Assembly: GCA_021153265.1 (NCBI GenBank)
Contig: JAGKTU010000016.1
Coordinates: 1-33,176 of the forward strand
Direction: 5' to 3'
Length of the DNA stretch: 33,176 nucleotides
Source of the DNA: Clostridia bacterium
GTDB taxonomy: Bacteria; Bacillota; Clostridia; Oscillospirales; Oscillospiraceae
This document shows positions 18,347 to 26,330 of the stretch, one piece after another. The first letter of the stretch is position 1, and each line of letters begins with the position of its first letter. The notes below the pieces were generated by a model. The model saw nothing but the letters and a program-made list of their open reading frames with translations, was not told the origin of the DNA and ran no database searches. A program made the position numbers and the translations under genes.

Positions 18347-19684
18347 ATGGCAAATATTGGTTTTATTTCCCTCGGCTGCGCCAAAAATCAGGTGGACTGC
18401 GAGCGGATGATGTACCGCGTGCAGGAAGCCGGTCACACCGTCAAGGCGGATGTGGTGGGCAGTGACGTGGTGGTCATCAACACCTGCGGTTTCATCGATT
18501 CGGCAAAGAGCGAGGCCATCGACTACATATTGCAGACCGCTGCGCTGAAAGCAGAGGGTTTGGTGGGCAAGATTCTGGTCACCGGCTGCCTTTCCCAGCG
18601 CTATCAGCAGGTCATTTTGGAAGAAATGCCCGAGGTTGACGGTATCCTCGGCACCGGCAGCTATACCGAGGTCGTTCCGGCCATCGAAGCGCTGCTGCAG
18701 GATGAAACGGTAGTGGATTTTGGCTCTATTGATGCTCCTGAGCAGGAAACTGGCCGTATCGTGACTACCCCCGAGCATTATGCCTTCATCAAGATCGCTG
18801 AAGGTTGCGATAACCGCTGCTCCTACTGCATCATTCCTTACCTGCGCGGCAAATTCCGCAGTCGCCAGATGGACGATGTGCTGTATGAGGCGCGCCTGCT
18901 GGCTGCCAGCGGTGTGAAAGAGCTGATCGTGGTGGCACAGGACACCAGCCGTTATGGCACAGACCTGCCCGGACACAAGCGCCTCCTGCCGGAGCTGCTG
19001 CGGCAGATGTGCCAGATCGAGGGACTGGAGTGGATTCGCGTCCACTATGTATACCCCGACGAGATCGACGATGATTTCATCGACGTTATGGCCACCGAGC
19101 CTAAGATCGTCAAATATCTGGATATCCCTATCCAGCATTGCAACAGCAAGATTCTGAAACTCATGAACCGCCGCGGCGATGGCACATTCCTCCGGGAACT
19201 GTTTGCCAAACTCCGCGCCCGCATTCCCGGACTGGTGCTGCGTACCAGTGTCATCACCGGTCTGCCCGGTGAGGGTGAGGAAGAATTCACCGAATTGTGT
19301 GAATTCCTCCGGGAGCAGCGGCTGGAGCGCGTTGGCGCGTTCCCGTTCTCTCCCGAGGAGGGAACTCCTGCCTATGACATGGAACATCCCGACAGCGAGG
19401 TCGCCCAGCAGCGCGCCCAGATGGTAGAGATGATCCAGTCCCGGATCATGGACGATTATAACGAAGCCATGATGGGCAAAACCATGCAGATTCTGGTGGA
19501 CGGCTATGACGAAGAACTGGAACAGTTCTTTGGACGTACCTATGCTGACTCCCCGGAGATCGACGGTCGTGTCTGGATCGCTTCGGAAGAACCCCTGCAG
19601 GAAGGCGAATTTGTAACAGTGACCATCGACGGCTGCATTGATGGCGAACTCAGCGGTTATGTGGTTGAGGAGGATATGCAATGA
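18347..19684 (+). CDS. rimO: Ribosomal protein S12 methylthiotransferase
   Basis: Radical-SAM enzyme that adds a methylthio group to an aspartate of ribosomal protein S12. Over 445 residues it has the N-terminal MTTase domain with cluster-binding cysteines C11 (ISLGCAKNQVD), C47 (INTCGF) and the TGCLSQRY cysteine; the radical-SAM motif C154-x3-C158-x2-C161 (GCDNRCSYC); and a C-terminal TRAM domain (QILVDGYDEELEQFFGRT). The SLGCAKNQVDCE opening favours RimO over MiaB. It lies between recX and pgsA, overlapping pgsA by 4 bases. Confidence 0.95.
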   Translation: MANIGFISLGCAKNQVDCERMMYRVQEAGHTVKADVVGSDVVVINTCGFIDSAKSEAIDYILQTAALKAEGLVGKILVTGCLSQRYQQVILEEMPEVDGILGTGSYTEVVPAIEALLQDETVVDFGSIDAPEQETGRIVTTPEHYAFIKIAEGCDNRCSYCIIPYLRGKFRSRQMDDVLYEARLLAASGVKELIVVAQDTSRYGTDLPGHKRLLPELLRQMCQIEGLEWIRVHYVYPDEIDDDFIDVMATEPKIVKYLDIPIQHCNSKILKLMNRRGDGTFLRELFAKLRARIPGLVLRTSVITGLPGEGEEEFTELCEFLREQRLERVGAFPFSPEEGTPAYDMEHPDSEVAQQRAQMVEMIQSRIMDDYNEAMMGKTMQILVDGYDEELEQFFGRTYADSPEIDGRVWIASEEPLQEGEFVTVTIDGCIDGELSGYVVEEDMQ

Positions 19685-20211
19685 CAACTGCAACGAAAAT
19701 TACCATGGTTCGGGTGTTTCTGCTGCCCGTATTCATGGTTCTGATGTACTTAAGCGGCGGCGAAGCCGGTATGTGGATGTGGCTTTCTCTGGCTGTGTTC
19801 ATCATCGCGAGTCTGACTGACTTTGTAGACGGTTACATCGCACGGCGATACAACCAGACAACGGATCTGGGCAAGTTCTTAGACCCTCTGGCAGATAAGC
19901 TCATCACCATCGCAGCCATGGTCATGTTCTGCGAGTGGGGCGTGTTTCCCGCATGGGCGCTGATGCTGGTTCTGACCCGTGAGTTCGCGGTCACCGGCCT
20001 GCGGCTCATCGCCGTGCAGAAGGGTACCGTCATCGCCGCCGGCTGGAGCGGCAAGGTCAAGACCGCCAGCACCATGGTTGGCCTGTGCGCCATGATGGCT
20101 CTGCCCGGCATCGATGTTCTGAACTGGGTGGTCATCGTCCTGATCGTTGCCACCACACTCTATTCTGGCATTGAATACTTCATCCAGAACGGAAAGTGCC
20201 TGCTGGATTGA
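19681..20211 (+). CDS. pgsA: CDP-diacylglycerol-glycerol-3-phosphate 3-phosphatidyltransferase
   Basis: Integral membrane enzyme that makes phosphatidylglycerol-phosphate, the committed step of PG synthesis. The 176 residues have the CDP-alcohol transferase motif DG-x2-AR-x8-G-x3-D-x3-D in FVDGYIARRYNQTTDLGKFL then DPLADK, and four to five hydrophobic helices. It overlaps rimO by ATGA. It is the last gene of the long operon and is followed by a strong terminator. Confidence 0.94.
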   Translation: MTTATKITMVRVFLLPVFMVLMYLSGGEAGMWMWLSLAVFIIASLTDFVDGYIARRYNQTTDLGKFLDPLADKLITIAAMVMFCEWGVFPAWALMLVLTREFAVTGLRLIAVQKGTVIAAGWSGKVKTASTMVGLCAMMALPGIDVLNWVVIVLIVATTLYSGIEYFIQNGKCLLD

Positions 20212-20214
20212 ACC

Positions 20215-20247
20215 AAAAAACCGGCAGTAAAAAACTGCCGGTTTTTT
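20215..20247 (+). terminator. Strong terminator ending the long operon
   Basis: ACCGGCAGT (20220-20228) / ACTGCCGGT (20234-20242), extended by A6/T6 pairing, with a T6 run. It ends the lipoprotein-to-pgsA unit. Confidence 0.93.
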
Positions 20248-20275
20248 GCAACATTTTCCGTCTTTCAATCGTATC
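20247..20275 (+). promoter_or_regulatory. Putative ECF-sigma (self-regulated) promoter
   Basis: TGCAAC at 20247-20252 followed after 17 bases by CGTATC at 20270-20275 matches the general ECF pattern (AAC in -35, CGT in -10, known from sigma-W type factors). It lies directly upstream of the ECF gene. No ordinary sigma-A promoter is evident there. Confidence 0.5.
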
Positions 20276-20298
20276 CATTATGAAAGGAGGTGACGGCG

Positions 20299-20787
20299 GT
20301 GCTTTCTGAAACTGACACGCAGCAGCAGTTTACGCAAATTTATTACCGCAATGTATCATCTGTCTACCGGGTCTGCTATTCCTATATGAAGAATAAGCCC
20401 GAAGCGGAGGATATGGTGCAGGAGACATTTCTTCGGATGATAACCAGCGGCCAGACTTTTGAGAATTCGCGCCATGAGAAAGCCTGGCTCATCGTCACAG
20501 CGGCCAACCTCTGCAAGGATACATTGAAAAAGTGGTGGAGGAAGCATGAGGATCTGGATGATTACGCCAACATCCTGCCTGCGGCAGACCCAAAGGAGGA
20601 TTCGGCGGTGGAGGCTGTGCTGAACCTGCCGCCAAAATATAAGGATGTGGTGTATCTATACTACTACGAGGGTTATTCTACCGCGGAAATTGCCCGTCAT
20701 CTGAAATCCCCGGAAGCCACGGTTCGCAGCCGCCTGTCCCGGGCAAGAACGATTCTAAAAGATCAGTTAGGTGGTGACTTCGAATGA
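20299..20787 (+). CDS. ECF-type RNA polymerase sigma factor
   Basis: A 162-residue sigma-70 family protein with region 2 (YYRNVSSVYRVCYSYMKNKP, then AEDMVQETFLRM) and region 4 (LPPKYKDVVYLYYYEGYSTA, then EIARHLKSPEATVRSRLSRAR). No region 3 is present, as expected for the extracytoplasmic function group. The GTG at 20299 is preferred: AAAGGAGG lies 8 bases upstream. The next gene overlaps by ATGA and encodes a membrane protein, the usual position of the anti-sigma factor. The signal it responds to is unknown. Confidence 0.92.
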   Translation: MLSETDTQQQFTQIYYRNVSSVYRVCYSYMKNKPEAEDMVQETFLRMITSGQTFENSRHEKAWLIVTAANLCKDTLKKWWRKHEDLDDYANILPAADPKEDSAVEAVLNLPPKYKDVVYLYYYEGYSTAEIARHLKSPEATVRSRLSRARTILKDQLGGDFE

Positions 20788-21752
20788 ACGACGAACGGCT
20801 GAAGCAGGCTTACGACAAGATGAACCCCGACACCCAGTCGGAGAAGCGGATGCTTGCTGAGATTATTCGAAAAGGGGAGAGTCATATGGATCGTAAATTC
20901 ACCGTTGAGCCGGTCAAGCCCAGCCGCTGGGCGGCGATCCCAGCTGTCATGGCAATTCTTGCAATGATTGTGCTGAGCGTGTTTGTGGCTGTCAGATTGG
21001 ATCTAAAAGATAGCACAGCGAATGATCCGACACAAGAACACGATACGGTGCCGAATCTGATGACCGAGTCGGATACGCATCTTGAGTCTGAAGTACCCCC
21101 GAATCATGAGGATAGCCCGGAACCCATGACGATCCCATCCTATGGTGAGCGACCTCCGATTACAGTGTATCCTCAGCCCCAGACACTGGATATTAATAAA
21201 CTTACTGATTGCTTTTTGCATATCTCTATCCTGTCAGTTACGGACAGCATATATGGTAACGAGATCACGGCAGAAGTCTTTGTGGAGGAGACATATGATG
21301 CTGAGGATATTGCCATGCTGCGGATGGGAGATACCATTGTGATCGGCTCACAGTCTGTAGAAATTAGTGAGTTGGATTACGACGAAGTTTTTGATGGGGA
21401 GACCGGACTTCCAGTTAAAGTGACTTGTTTGGATATCAACGGCGGCTTTATGGGTGGGGGATATACGCTTATGCCTTATGGCGAGGATACTTATCGTAAG
21501 GTCACCTTTGGCTATGAGGCAAGCATGTATTCAATTGGTGTTGTAAACTTGCCGGTATCAGAGGACTTCATCTTTACTGACTATTCTAATCCTAAGAATG
21601 GGGATGTGGTATATTCATTTGAGGATCTTGTGTACGATGAATCGCTTCGGGAGGATGGTTTTAAGCCGCATGATACCGTTATTGAAGTAAAGAATGGTAT
21701 TGTGACACAGTTGATTCGCTACTGCCCACCATATTGGATAACCTCTCCATGA
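20784..21752 (+). CDS. Probable membrane anti-sigma factor
   Basis: A 322-residue single-pass protein. A cytoplasmic N-terminal part of about 48 residues (MNDERLKQAYDKM start, rich in charged helices) is followed by one membrane helix (about 49-70) and a large extracellular domain with an acidic Thr/Pro-rich linker and a beta-rich C-terminal half. This is the arrangement of anti-sigma factors that hold an ECF sigma at the membrane. It overlaps the sigma gene by 4 bases. The extracellular domain is not recognised, and no zinc-binding HxxxCxxC motif is visible. The second half is more AT-rich than the core. Confidence 0.7.
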   Translation: MNDERLKQAYDKMNPDTQSEKRMLAEIIRKGESHMDRKFTVEPVKPSRWAAIPAVMAILAMIVLSVFVAVRLDLKDSTANDPTQEHDTVPNLMTESDTHLESEVPPNHEDSPEPMTIPSYGERPPITVYPQPQTLDINKLTDCFLHISILSVTDSIYGNEITAEVFVEETYDAEDIAMLRMGDTIVIGSQSVEISELDYDEVFDGETGLPVKVTCLDINGGFMGGGYTLMPYGEDTYRKVTFGYEASMYSIGVVNLPVSEDFIFTDYSNPKNGDVVYSFEDLVYDESLREDGFKPHDTVIEVKNGIVTQLIRYCPPYWITSP

Positions 21753-21788
21753 GGATTTGCATTCCTACTGGATTTTTCTGCACCCGTG

Positions 21789-21797
21789 TGCTATAAT
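21789..21797 (+). promoter_or_regulatory. Extended -10 promoter of the DUF4317 gene
   Basis: TGC followed by a perfect TATAAT (21789-21797), about 34 bases before the start codon. The -35 region (TGGATT) is poor. Confidence 0.65.
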
Positions 21798-21830
21798 GTC
21801 CCGGCAAACTAAAATCAAAGCGAGGACATT

Positions 21831-22982
21831 ATGAATAACAAGGAAATCGGCGAGATTCGCCGCCGCCTGCGCCGTGAGCGCAGCAATATCACAGCACTTT
21901 ATGGCTGCTATGTCAATGAAAATAAAGAGATCATCACGAGTTTCCGCCAGAGTACCGCCATCATGCCGGAAAATGAGGCGGATAAGTATTACGCCCTCCT
22001 GCGCCGCGCCCTTTCCGGCACCATCGGCAAGAATCTGATCGACATCTCCTTTAAGACAAGCCAGGTGGCAGGCTCTCCCGAACATCAGCTGCTGATGGAT
22101 CTGCGCAAGTCCACCCTCAAGGACGAGGAGCTTCTGGCTTCTTTCTACCAGAAGATCATCGATTCTGTGGAGCTGGATAGTAACTATCTCATCCTCATCG
22201 GCTGCGACAGCTATGATGTGCCTTTTAAGAGCAAGGATGACGAAATGCAGCGGGATGCCTCCGAGGAGACCTATACCTATCTGATTTGCGCAATCTGCCC
22301 CGTCAAGCAGACCAAGCCGAACCTACACTATGTGGCAGAGGAGAAGATCTTCCATGACGGCGCTATGAATCAGATGGTCTCCGCTCCGGCAATCGGCTTC
22401 CTGTTCCCGGCCTTCGACAACCGGGCAACCAACATCTACAACGCCCTGTATTACACCCATGACACCAAGCAAGGGCAGGATGCCTTCGTGGAAGCCATTT
22501 TCAACACCCCTGTGCCCAAGCCTGCCGCCGAGCAGAAGAAGTCCTTCGAGGCACTGCTGACCACTTCCTTGGGTGAGGAATGCAGCATGGATGTGATGCA
22601 AACTGTCCACGAGCAGCTCTGTCAGCGCATTGAGCTTCACAAGGAGAGTAAAGTACCTGATCCTTTGTTGGTTTCCAAGGAAGATGTCCGGGAAGTGCTG
22701 ACTTCCTGTGGCGTATCTGAGGCCAGCGTTGCCAAGTTCAGCGTGGATTACGATGAGGTTTTCGGCTTTGAAACCGACCTGCATCCCAAGAATATCATCG
22801 ATAACAAGCGCTTTGAGGTCAAAACTCCCGATGTGTCCATCAAAGTCGATCCCACCCGGACGGATCTCATCGAGACCCGGATCATCGGCGGCGTGAAGTA
22901 CATCATGATCTGCGCAGATGAGGATATCGAGGTCAACGGCGTGAATATCCACATCAAGGACCGGGAAACAGCAACTGTATAA
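21831..22982 (+). CDS. DUF4317 family protein
   Basis: A 383-residue soluble protein recognised as DUF4317 from the opening NNKEIGEIRRRLRRERSNIT, then YGCYVNENKEIITSF and the central YTYLICAICPVKQTKP and AIGFLFPAFDNRATNIYN segments. The family is common in Clostridia and has no established function. No signal peptide or membrane helix is visible. The gene has its own promoter and a terminator shared with the convergent kinase-like gene. Confidence 0.85.
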   Translation: MNNKEIGEIRRRLRRERSNITALYGCYVNENKEIITSFRQSTAIMPENEADKYYALLRRALSGTIGKNLIDISFKTSQVAGSPEHQLLMDLRKSTLKDEELLASFYQKIIDSVELDSNYLILIGCDSYDVPFKSKDDEMQRDASEETYTYLICAICPVKQTKPNLHYVAEEKIFHDGAMNQMVSAPAIGFLFPAFDNRATNIYNALYYTHDTKQGQDAFVEAIFNTPVPKPAAEQKKSFEALLTTSLGEECSMDVMQTVHEQLCQRIELHKESKVPDPLLVSKEDVREVLTSCGVSEASVAKFSVDYDEVFGFETDLHPKNIIDNKRFEVKTPDVSIKVDPTRTDLIETRIIGGVKYIMICADEDIEVNGVNIHIKDRETATV

Positions 22983-22988
22983 ACAAAT

Positions 22989-23033
22989 AACACCCTGCAC
23001 CGTTTATGGTGCAGGGTGTTGCGCTTTATTTTT
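22989..23033. terminator. Bidirectional terminator
   Basis: Perfect 13-bp stem AACACCCTGCACC / GGTGCAGGGTGTT (22989-23020) with a 6-base loop and T-rich sequence to the right. It lies between convergent genes. Confidence 0.85.
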
Positions 23034-23637
23034 GAGAGTTTTTCACGATGTTTACAATGATGTCGGTGCATTGTTCCACGCCCAGTACGCCGGTATCCAA
23101 ACACAGGTCGTAATTCTGTGCCTGCCCCCAAGTCCGGCCGGTATAGTGCTGATAGTTCACTCGGCGGCGCTTGTCTTTCTCATGCAGACGGGCTTCGGGG
23201 CTCTTTTCCGACTCACCGTACAGTCGTACGATGCGCTCTGCCCGGAAAGGTTCATCAGCAAAAACGAAAACATGGAGTGCGTCCTCACGATCCTTGAGGA
23301 TGTAGTCGGCATTCCGGCCCACGATGACACAGGGCCCCTGATCCGCAAGCTGGAGGATCACATTGCACTGCACACTCCACAGAAAATCGGCGGTGGACAG
23401 GCCGTTCATCACACCGGGAACACCCTGAGGTGCAAAGGCGTAGGCGAAAAGGCTTCTACCGGGGGAGTGTTCGCCGTGTTCTTCCACGTAGTTGGGAGCG
23501 AAACCGGATTCCAGGGCGATCTGATCCACTAATTCCTTGTCATAGAAGGGGATACCCAGCTTTTCAGCTACCTGACGTCCAATGGTGCGGCCACCGCTGC
23601 CGAATTCACGGCTGATGGTGATGATTTTCTTTTCCAT
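23026..23637 (-). CDS. Cytidylate kinase-like protein
   Basis: A 203-residue P-loop protein of the cytidylate-kinase-like family. It begins KKIITISREFGSGGRTIG, where the loop has Ser and Gly in place of the classic GxxxxGK lysine, then LGIPFYDKELVDQIA. A central VIVGRNADYIL and HVFVFADEPFRAERI follow, then the lid region EKDKRRRVNYQHYTGRTWG. This group is common in gut Firmicutes next to the true Cmk; its substrate is not established. GGAGG lies 8 bases before the ATG, and a consensus promoter lies upstream, so it may be highly expressed. Confidence 0.85.
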   Translation of the reverse strand: MEKKIITISREFGSGGRTIGRQVAEKLGIPFYDKELVDQIALESGFAPNYVEEHGEHSPGRSLFAYAFAPQGVPGVMNGLSTADFLWSVQCNVILQLADQGPCVIVGRNADYILKDREDALHVFVFADEPFRAERIVRLYGESEKSPEARLHEKDKRRRVNYQHYTGRTWGQAQNYDLCLDTGVLGVEQCTDIIVNIVKNSQK

Positions 23638-23678
23638 GCAAATGCCTCCTTTCGAGAATGGAACATCCTCTTTGTGTT

Positions 23679-23707
23679 ATTATAACGTTTTGACCAGTCT
23701 GTGTCAA
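23679..23707 (-). promoter_or_regulatory. Perfect sigma-A consensus promoter
   Basis: On the minus strand: TTGACA (23707-23702), exactly 17 bases, TATAAT (23684-23679). Both hexamers match the consensus at every position. It drives the cytidylate-kinase-like gene. Confidence 0.92.
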
Positions 23708-23743
23708 GAAATGGGAGCTAGATTCGTCAAAATGACAAAATGA

Positions 23744-23768
23744 ACGGCCGCTCGTAATGAGCGGCCGT
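23744..23768 (-). terminator. Terminator after the Nudix gene
   Basis: 10-bp stem ACGGCCGCTC / GAGCGGCCGT with a 5-base loop, starting 5 bases after the stop and followed on the minus strand by T-rich sequence (TTCATTTTG). Confidence 0.7.
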
Positions 23769-23773
23769 ATTTT

Positions 23774-24166
23774 CTAAAATCTTTCCCGAATCAGCGCGAG
23801 AATATCTTTATCTGCAGGGCAGAAGTCAAAGTCGGGAATCTCATGGGGGTGAATCCAGCGCATATCGTGATGCTCCAGTAGCTTTGGCGTACCCTCTGCG
23901 ATCCGGCAGTTGAATAGTGTCAGCCGAATTAGAATGTCCGGATACTGGTGGACAACCTGGGTAAATACATCGTCAACACGGACCGTCACATCCAACTCCT
24001 CCCGACATTCCCGGATTAATGCATCTGCCATGGTCTCGCCTTGCTCAACCTTACCGCCCACAAACTCCCAGAGCAGACCTCTGGCCTTATGGGCAGGCCG
24101 CTGGCAGATCAGGAAACGGCTGTGTTCCCAGATCAGAGCAGCAACAACCTCGGTTATCCGGCTCAC
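23774..24166 (-). CDS. MutT-type Nudix hydrolase
   Basis: A 130-residue nucleotide pyrophosphohydrolase. The Nudix box spans residues 38-60: G38-x5-E44-x7-R52-E53-x2-E56-E57, with Asp instead of Gly at the penultimate box position. Length and the LICQRPAHKARGLLWEFVGG opening resemble MutT/NudG proteins that clean 8-oxo-dGTP or oxidised CTP from the pool. The start is GTG at 24166, overlapping the pullulanase stop by 4 bases, so the two are co-transcribed. It ends in TAG. Confidence 0.88.
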   Translation of the reverse strand: MSRITEVVAALIWEHSRFLICQRPAHKARGLLWEFVGGKVEQGETMADALIRECREELDVTVRVDDVFTQVVHQYPDILIRLTLFNCRIAEGTPKLLEHHDMRWIHPHEIPDFDFCPADKDILALIRERF

Positions 24167-26175
24167 TTCTTGTTCTTGATCAGCGCGCGGACGATGCCCA
24201 CGGCAGCACCCACGGCGGCAGCACCGGCCAACACGGGCATCAGCAGGCTATTCTGCTTCACCAGAACCATAGCGGACAGGGCGGGAACGGTTACTTCGCC
24301 ATTGGCAGTACCCAGAGCCTTAGTGCCGGCCTGATCACCGCAGATGCAGATGTTCCACTGGCCCTTGGGCAGGGTGACAGTGACATCGTGGTTGTTACCG
24401 TTGAATACGAAGTACATTTCCTTAGCGCTCTCGCCGGGGACGTTGCCGTCTACCAGGAAGGTCAGTACGCGATCGTTGCCGCAGTCAAGATTGGTCACCA
24501 CGGCATCCACAGCCTCACGGGTGGTAAGGCGCAGGGCAGGGTGGGCCTTGCGGAATGCTACCAGACCCTTGTAGAAGGCCAGGGTCTTGGCATATTCCTC
24601 CTGCTCCAGATCGTTCCACTTAAATGCGTTGACGCTGTCGGGAGCCCGATAGCTGTTGTGGTCAAATCCGCCGTCATTTTCGGGCTTGGTGCGCAGCATC
24701 TCCTCACCGGCGTGGAAGAAGGGGACACCCTGAGACAGAATGCTGAATGCGGCAGCCAGATCGTTCATTTTGATCTGATCCTCCCGGGAATACTCACGGG
24801 TGGACAGCACGATCCGGTCGATGAGGGTGTTGTTATCGTGGCAGGAAACATAGTTCACAGTCTGGGTGGGGTTGGGTGCCCAGTCGGTCTGGCCACGGAA
24901 AGCCTTGACCAGCTCGTTACGGTCAAAGTGACCGCCGGAAATGAAGCCTTTTTCCGTGTTCTCAAACACGGAACCCTTCAGCTGATCCCGGATGGTGTCG
25001 TTGAAGAAACCGAAATTCGGCACCATATGGGCGTTTCTCTGGATGGTCATCTGGACATTGGGCTTGGTGATGCCGGTGGCCATATCCCAGCCCTCGCCGT
25101 AGAAGATCACATTGGGATGGGTCTTGTGAACCTCGGTGACCAGCTCATTGATGGTGTCGGTGTCAATGAGACCCACCAGATCGAAGCGGAAGCCATCGAT
25201 GTGATATTCATCAGCCCAGTATTTTACGGAATCGACGATGTACTTTCTGACCATGCTCCGCTCAGAGGCGGTATCGTTGCCGCAGCCGGAGGTGTTGATC
25301 AGTGTGCCGTTGCTGTCGAAACGGCTGAAGTACATGGGAACGATCTTGTTGAAGCAGAAGTCATAAGCCTCATAAACATGGTTGTACACCACGTCCATAA
25401 CCACACTCAGACCAGCGTCGTGCAGTCCCTTGATCATCTGCTTTGCTTCCTTCACGCGGACAGCACCGTTGTAGGCATCGGTGGCGTAAGAACCCTCGGG
25501 AACATTGAAGTTTACAGGATCATAACCCCAGTTGTATTGGGGCAGGGGAAGGGTCTCGTCGGTGAAACCGTAGTCGTACATGGGCAGAATATGCACATGG
25601 GTGACACCCAGAGACTTGATGTGATCCAGACCGGTGGGGATGCCGCTCTTGGTCTTGGTGCCTTCCTCGACCACACCCAGATACTTGCCCTTGTTAACAA
25701 TTCCGGAACTTTCGTCAGCAGACAGGTCACGGACATGCAGCTCGTAAATCACAGCATCGGTGATGGCCTTGCCGGCATTGGGGTCGCGGTCTTCTGCCCA
25801 ATTCTCGGGATTGGTGGAGTTCAGATCGATGACCATAGCGCGCTGGCCATTGACGCCGGTGGTTCTGGCGTAGGGATCGCAGGCCTCCACGGTCTTTCCG
25901 TCAACAGTAACGAGATAGGTGTAGTATATGCCGTTCAGATCGCCATCCTTGCTGGCAACCCAAGTGCCGTTCACGTCGGCGGTCATCTCGACCTTCTCGA
26001 TCAGATCCTCGGTGCCGGGGGTACCGGACTTGTAAAGGCACAGCTGGACGGCCTCAGCGGTAGGCGCCCAGACCCGGAAATCGGTCTTATCAGCGGACCA
26101 AACAGCACCCAAATCGGTGCCGGTATAGGTGTAGCGGGACTCAAATTCGTTTGTAGAATAGAAATTATGCATCAC
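24163..26175 (-). CDS. pulA: Type I pullulanase with C-terminal hydrophobic tail
   Basis: A 670-residue GH13 debranching enzyme that hydrolyses alpha-1,6 links of pullulan, glycogen or limit dextrins. An N-terminal CBM48-like domain (TDFRVWAPTAEAVQLCLY) precedes the TIM barrel with the type I signature YNWGYDP (214-220), nucleophile D332 (GFRFDLVG), acid/base E361 (GEGWD) and D447 (CHDNNT). No signal peptide is present. The last 30 residues hold a hydrophobic Ala/Gly segment (about 644-663) followed by RALIKNKK and no LPxTG, so the enzyme may be tail-anchored from the cytoplasm. The start is GTG 26175, with AAGGAG 9 bases upstream. A LacI-type operator overlaps the transcription start. Confidence 0.93.
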   Translation of the reverse strand: MMHNFYSTNEFESRYTYTGTDLGAVWSADKTDFRVWAPTAEAVQLCLYKSGTPGTEDLIEKVEMTADVNGTWVASKDGDLNGIYYTYLVTVDGKTVEACDPYARTTGVNGQRAMVIDLNSTNPENWAEDRDPNAGKAITDAVIYELHVRDLSADESSGIVNKGKYLGVVEEGTKTKSGIPTGLDHIKSLGVTHVHILPMYDYGFTDETLPLPQYNWGYDPVNFNVPEGSYATDAYNGAVRVKEAKQMIKGLHDAGLSVVMDVVYNHVYEAYDFCFNKIVPMYFSRFDSNGTLINTSGCGNDTASERSMVRKYIVDSVKYWADEYHIDGFRFDLVGLIDTDTINELVTEVHKTHPNVIFYGEGWDMATGITKPNVQMTIQRNAHMVPNFGFFNDTIRDQLKGSVFENTEKGFISGGHFDRNELVKAFRGQTDWAPNPTQTVNYVSCHDNNTLIDRIVLSTREYSREDQIKMNDLAAAFSILSQGVPFFHAGEEMLRTKPENDGGFDHNSYRAPDSVNAFKWNDLEQEEYAKTLAFYKGLVAFRKAHPALRLTTREAVDAVVTNLDCGNDRVLTFLVDGNVPGESAKEMYFVFNGNNHDVTVTLPKGQWNICICGDQAGTKALGTANGEVTVPALSAMVLVKQNSLLMPVLAGAAAVGAAVGIVRALIKNKK

Positions 26176-26203
26176 GATGTCAAACTCCTTTAATACTGAA
26201 ATT

Positions 26204-26217
26204 TGGAAACGTTTTCA
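26204..26217 (-). promoter_or_regulatory. cre-like LacI-family operator of pulA
   Basis: TGGAAACGTTTTCA, a near-palindrome matching the TGNAANCGNTNNCA pattern of CcpA and MalR type regulators. It lies 10-23 bases after the -10 hexamer, where a bound repressor would block elongation or initiation. Confidence 0.75.
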
Positions 26218-26226
26218 TACATAAAA

Positions 26227-26255
26227 ATTGTAGCATATTTTTCGAAAACTGTAAA
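26227..26255 (-). promoter_or_regulatory. pulA promoter
   Basis: Minus strand TTTACA (26255-26250), 17 bases, TACAAT (26232-26227), with TG one base before the -10 (extended). Fits sigma-A well. Confidence 0.83.
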
Positions 26256-26330
26256 GAATAAACACGATTAGCAGGTTCGCCAAAATTTCTTCCTGTTTGT
26301 TGGAGTTTTTACATTATCACGTAATGACAC

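Noticed and set aside
24019..26193. A 724-codon plus-strand frame opposite the pullulanase gene
   Set aside because: It is the antisense of a clearly real GH13 gene with all active-site residues; long antisense frames arise from GC-biased codon use. It has no family motifs.
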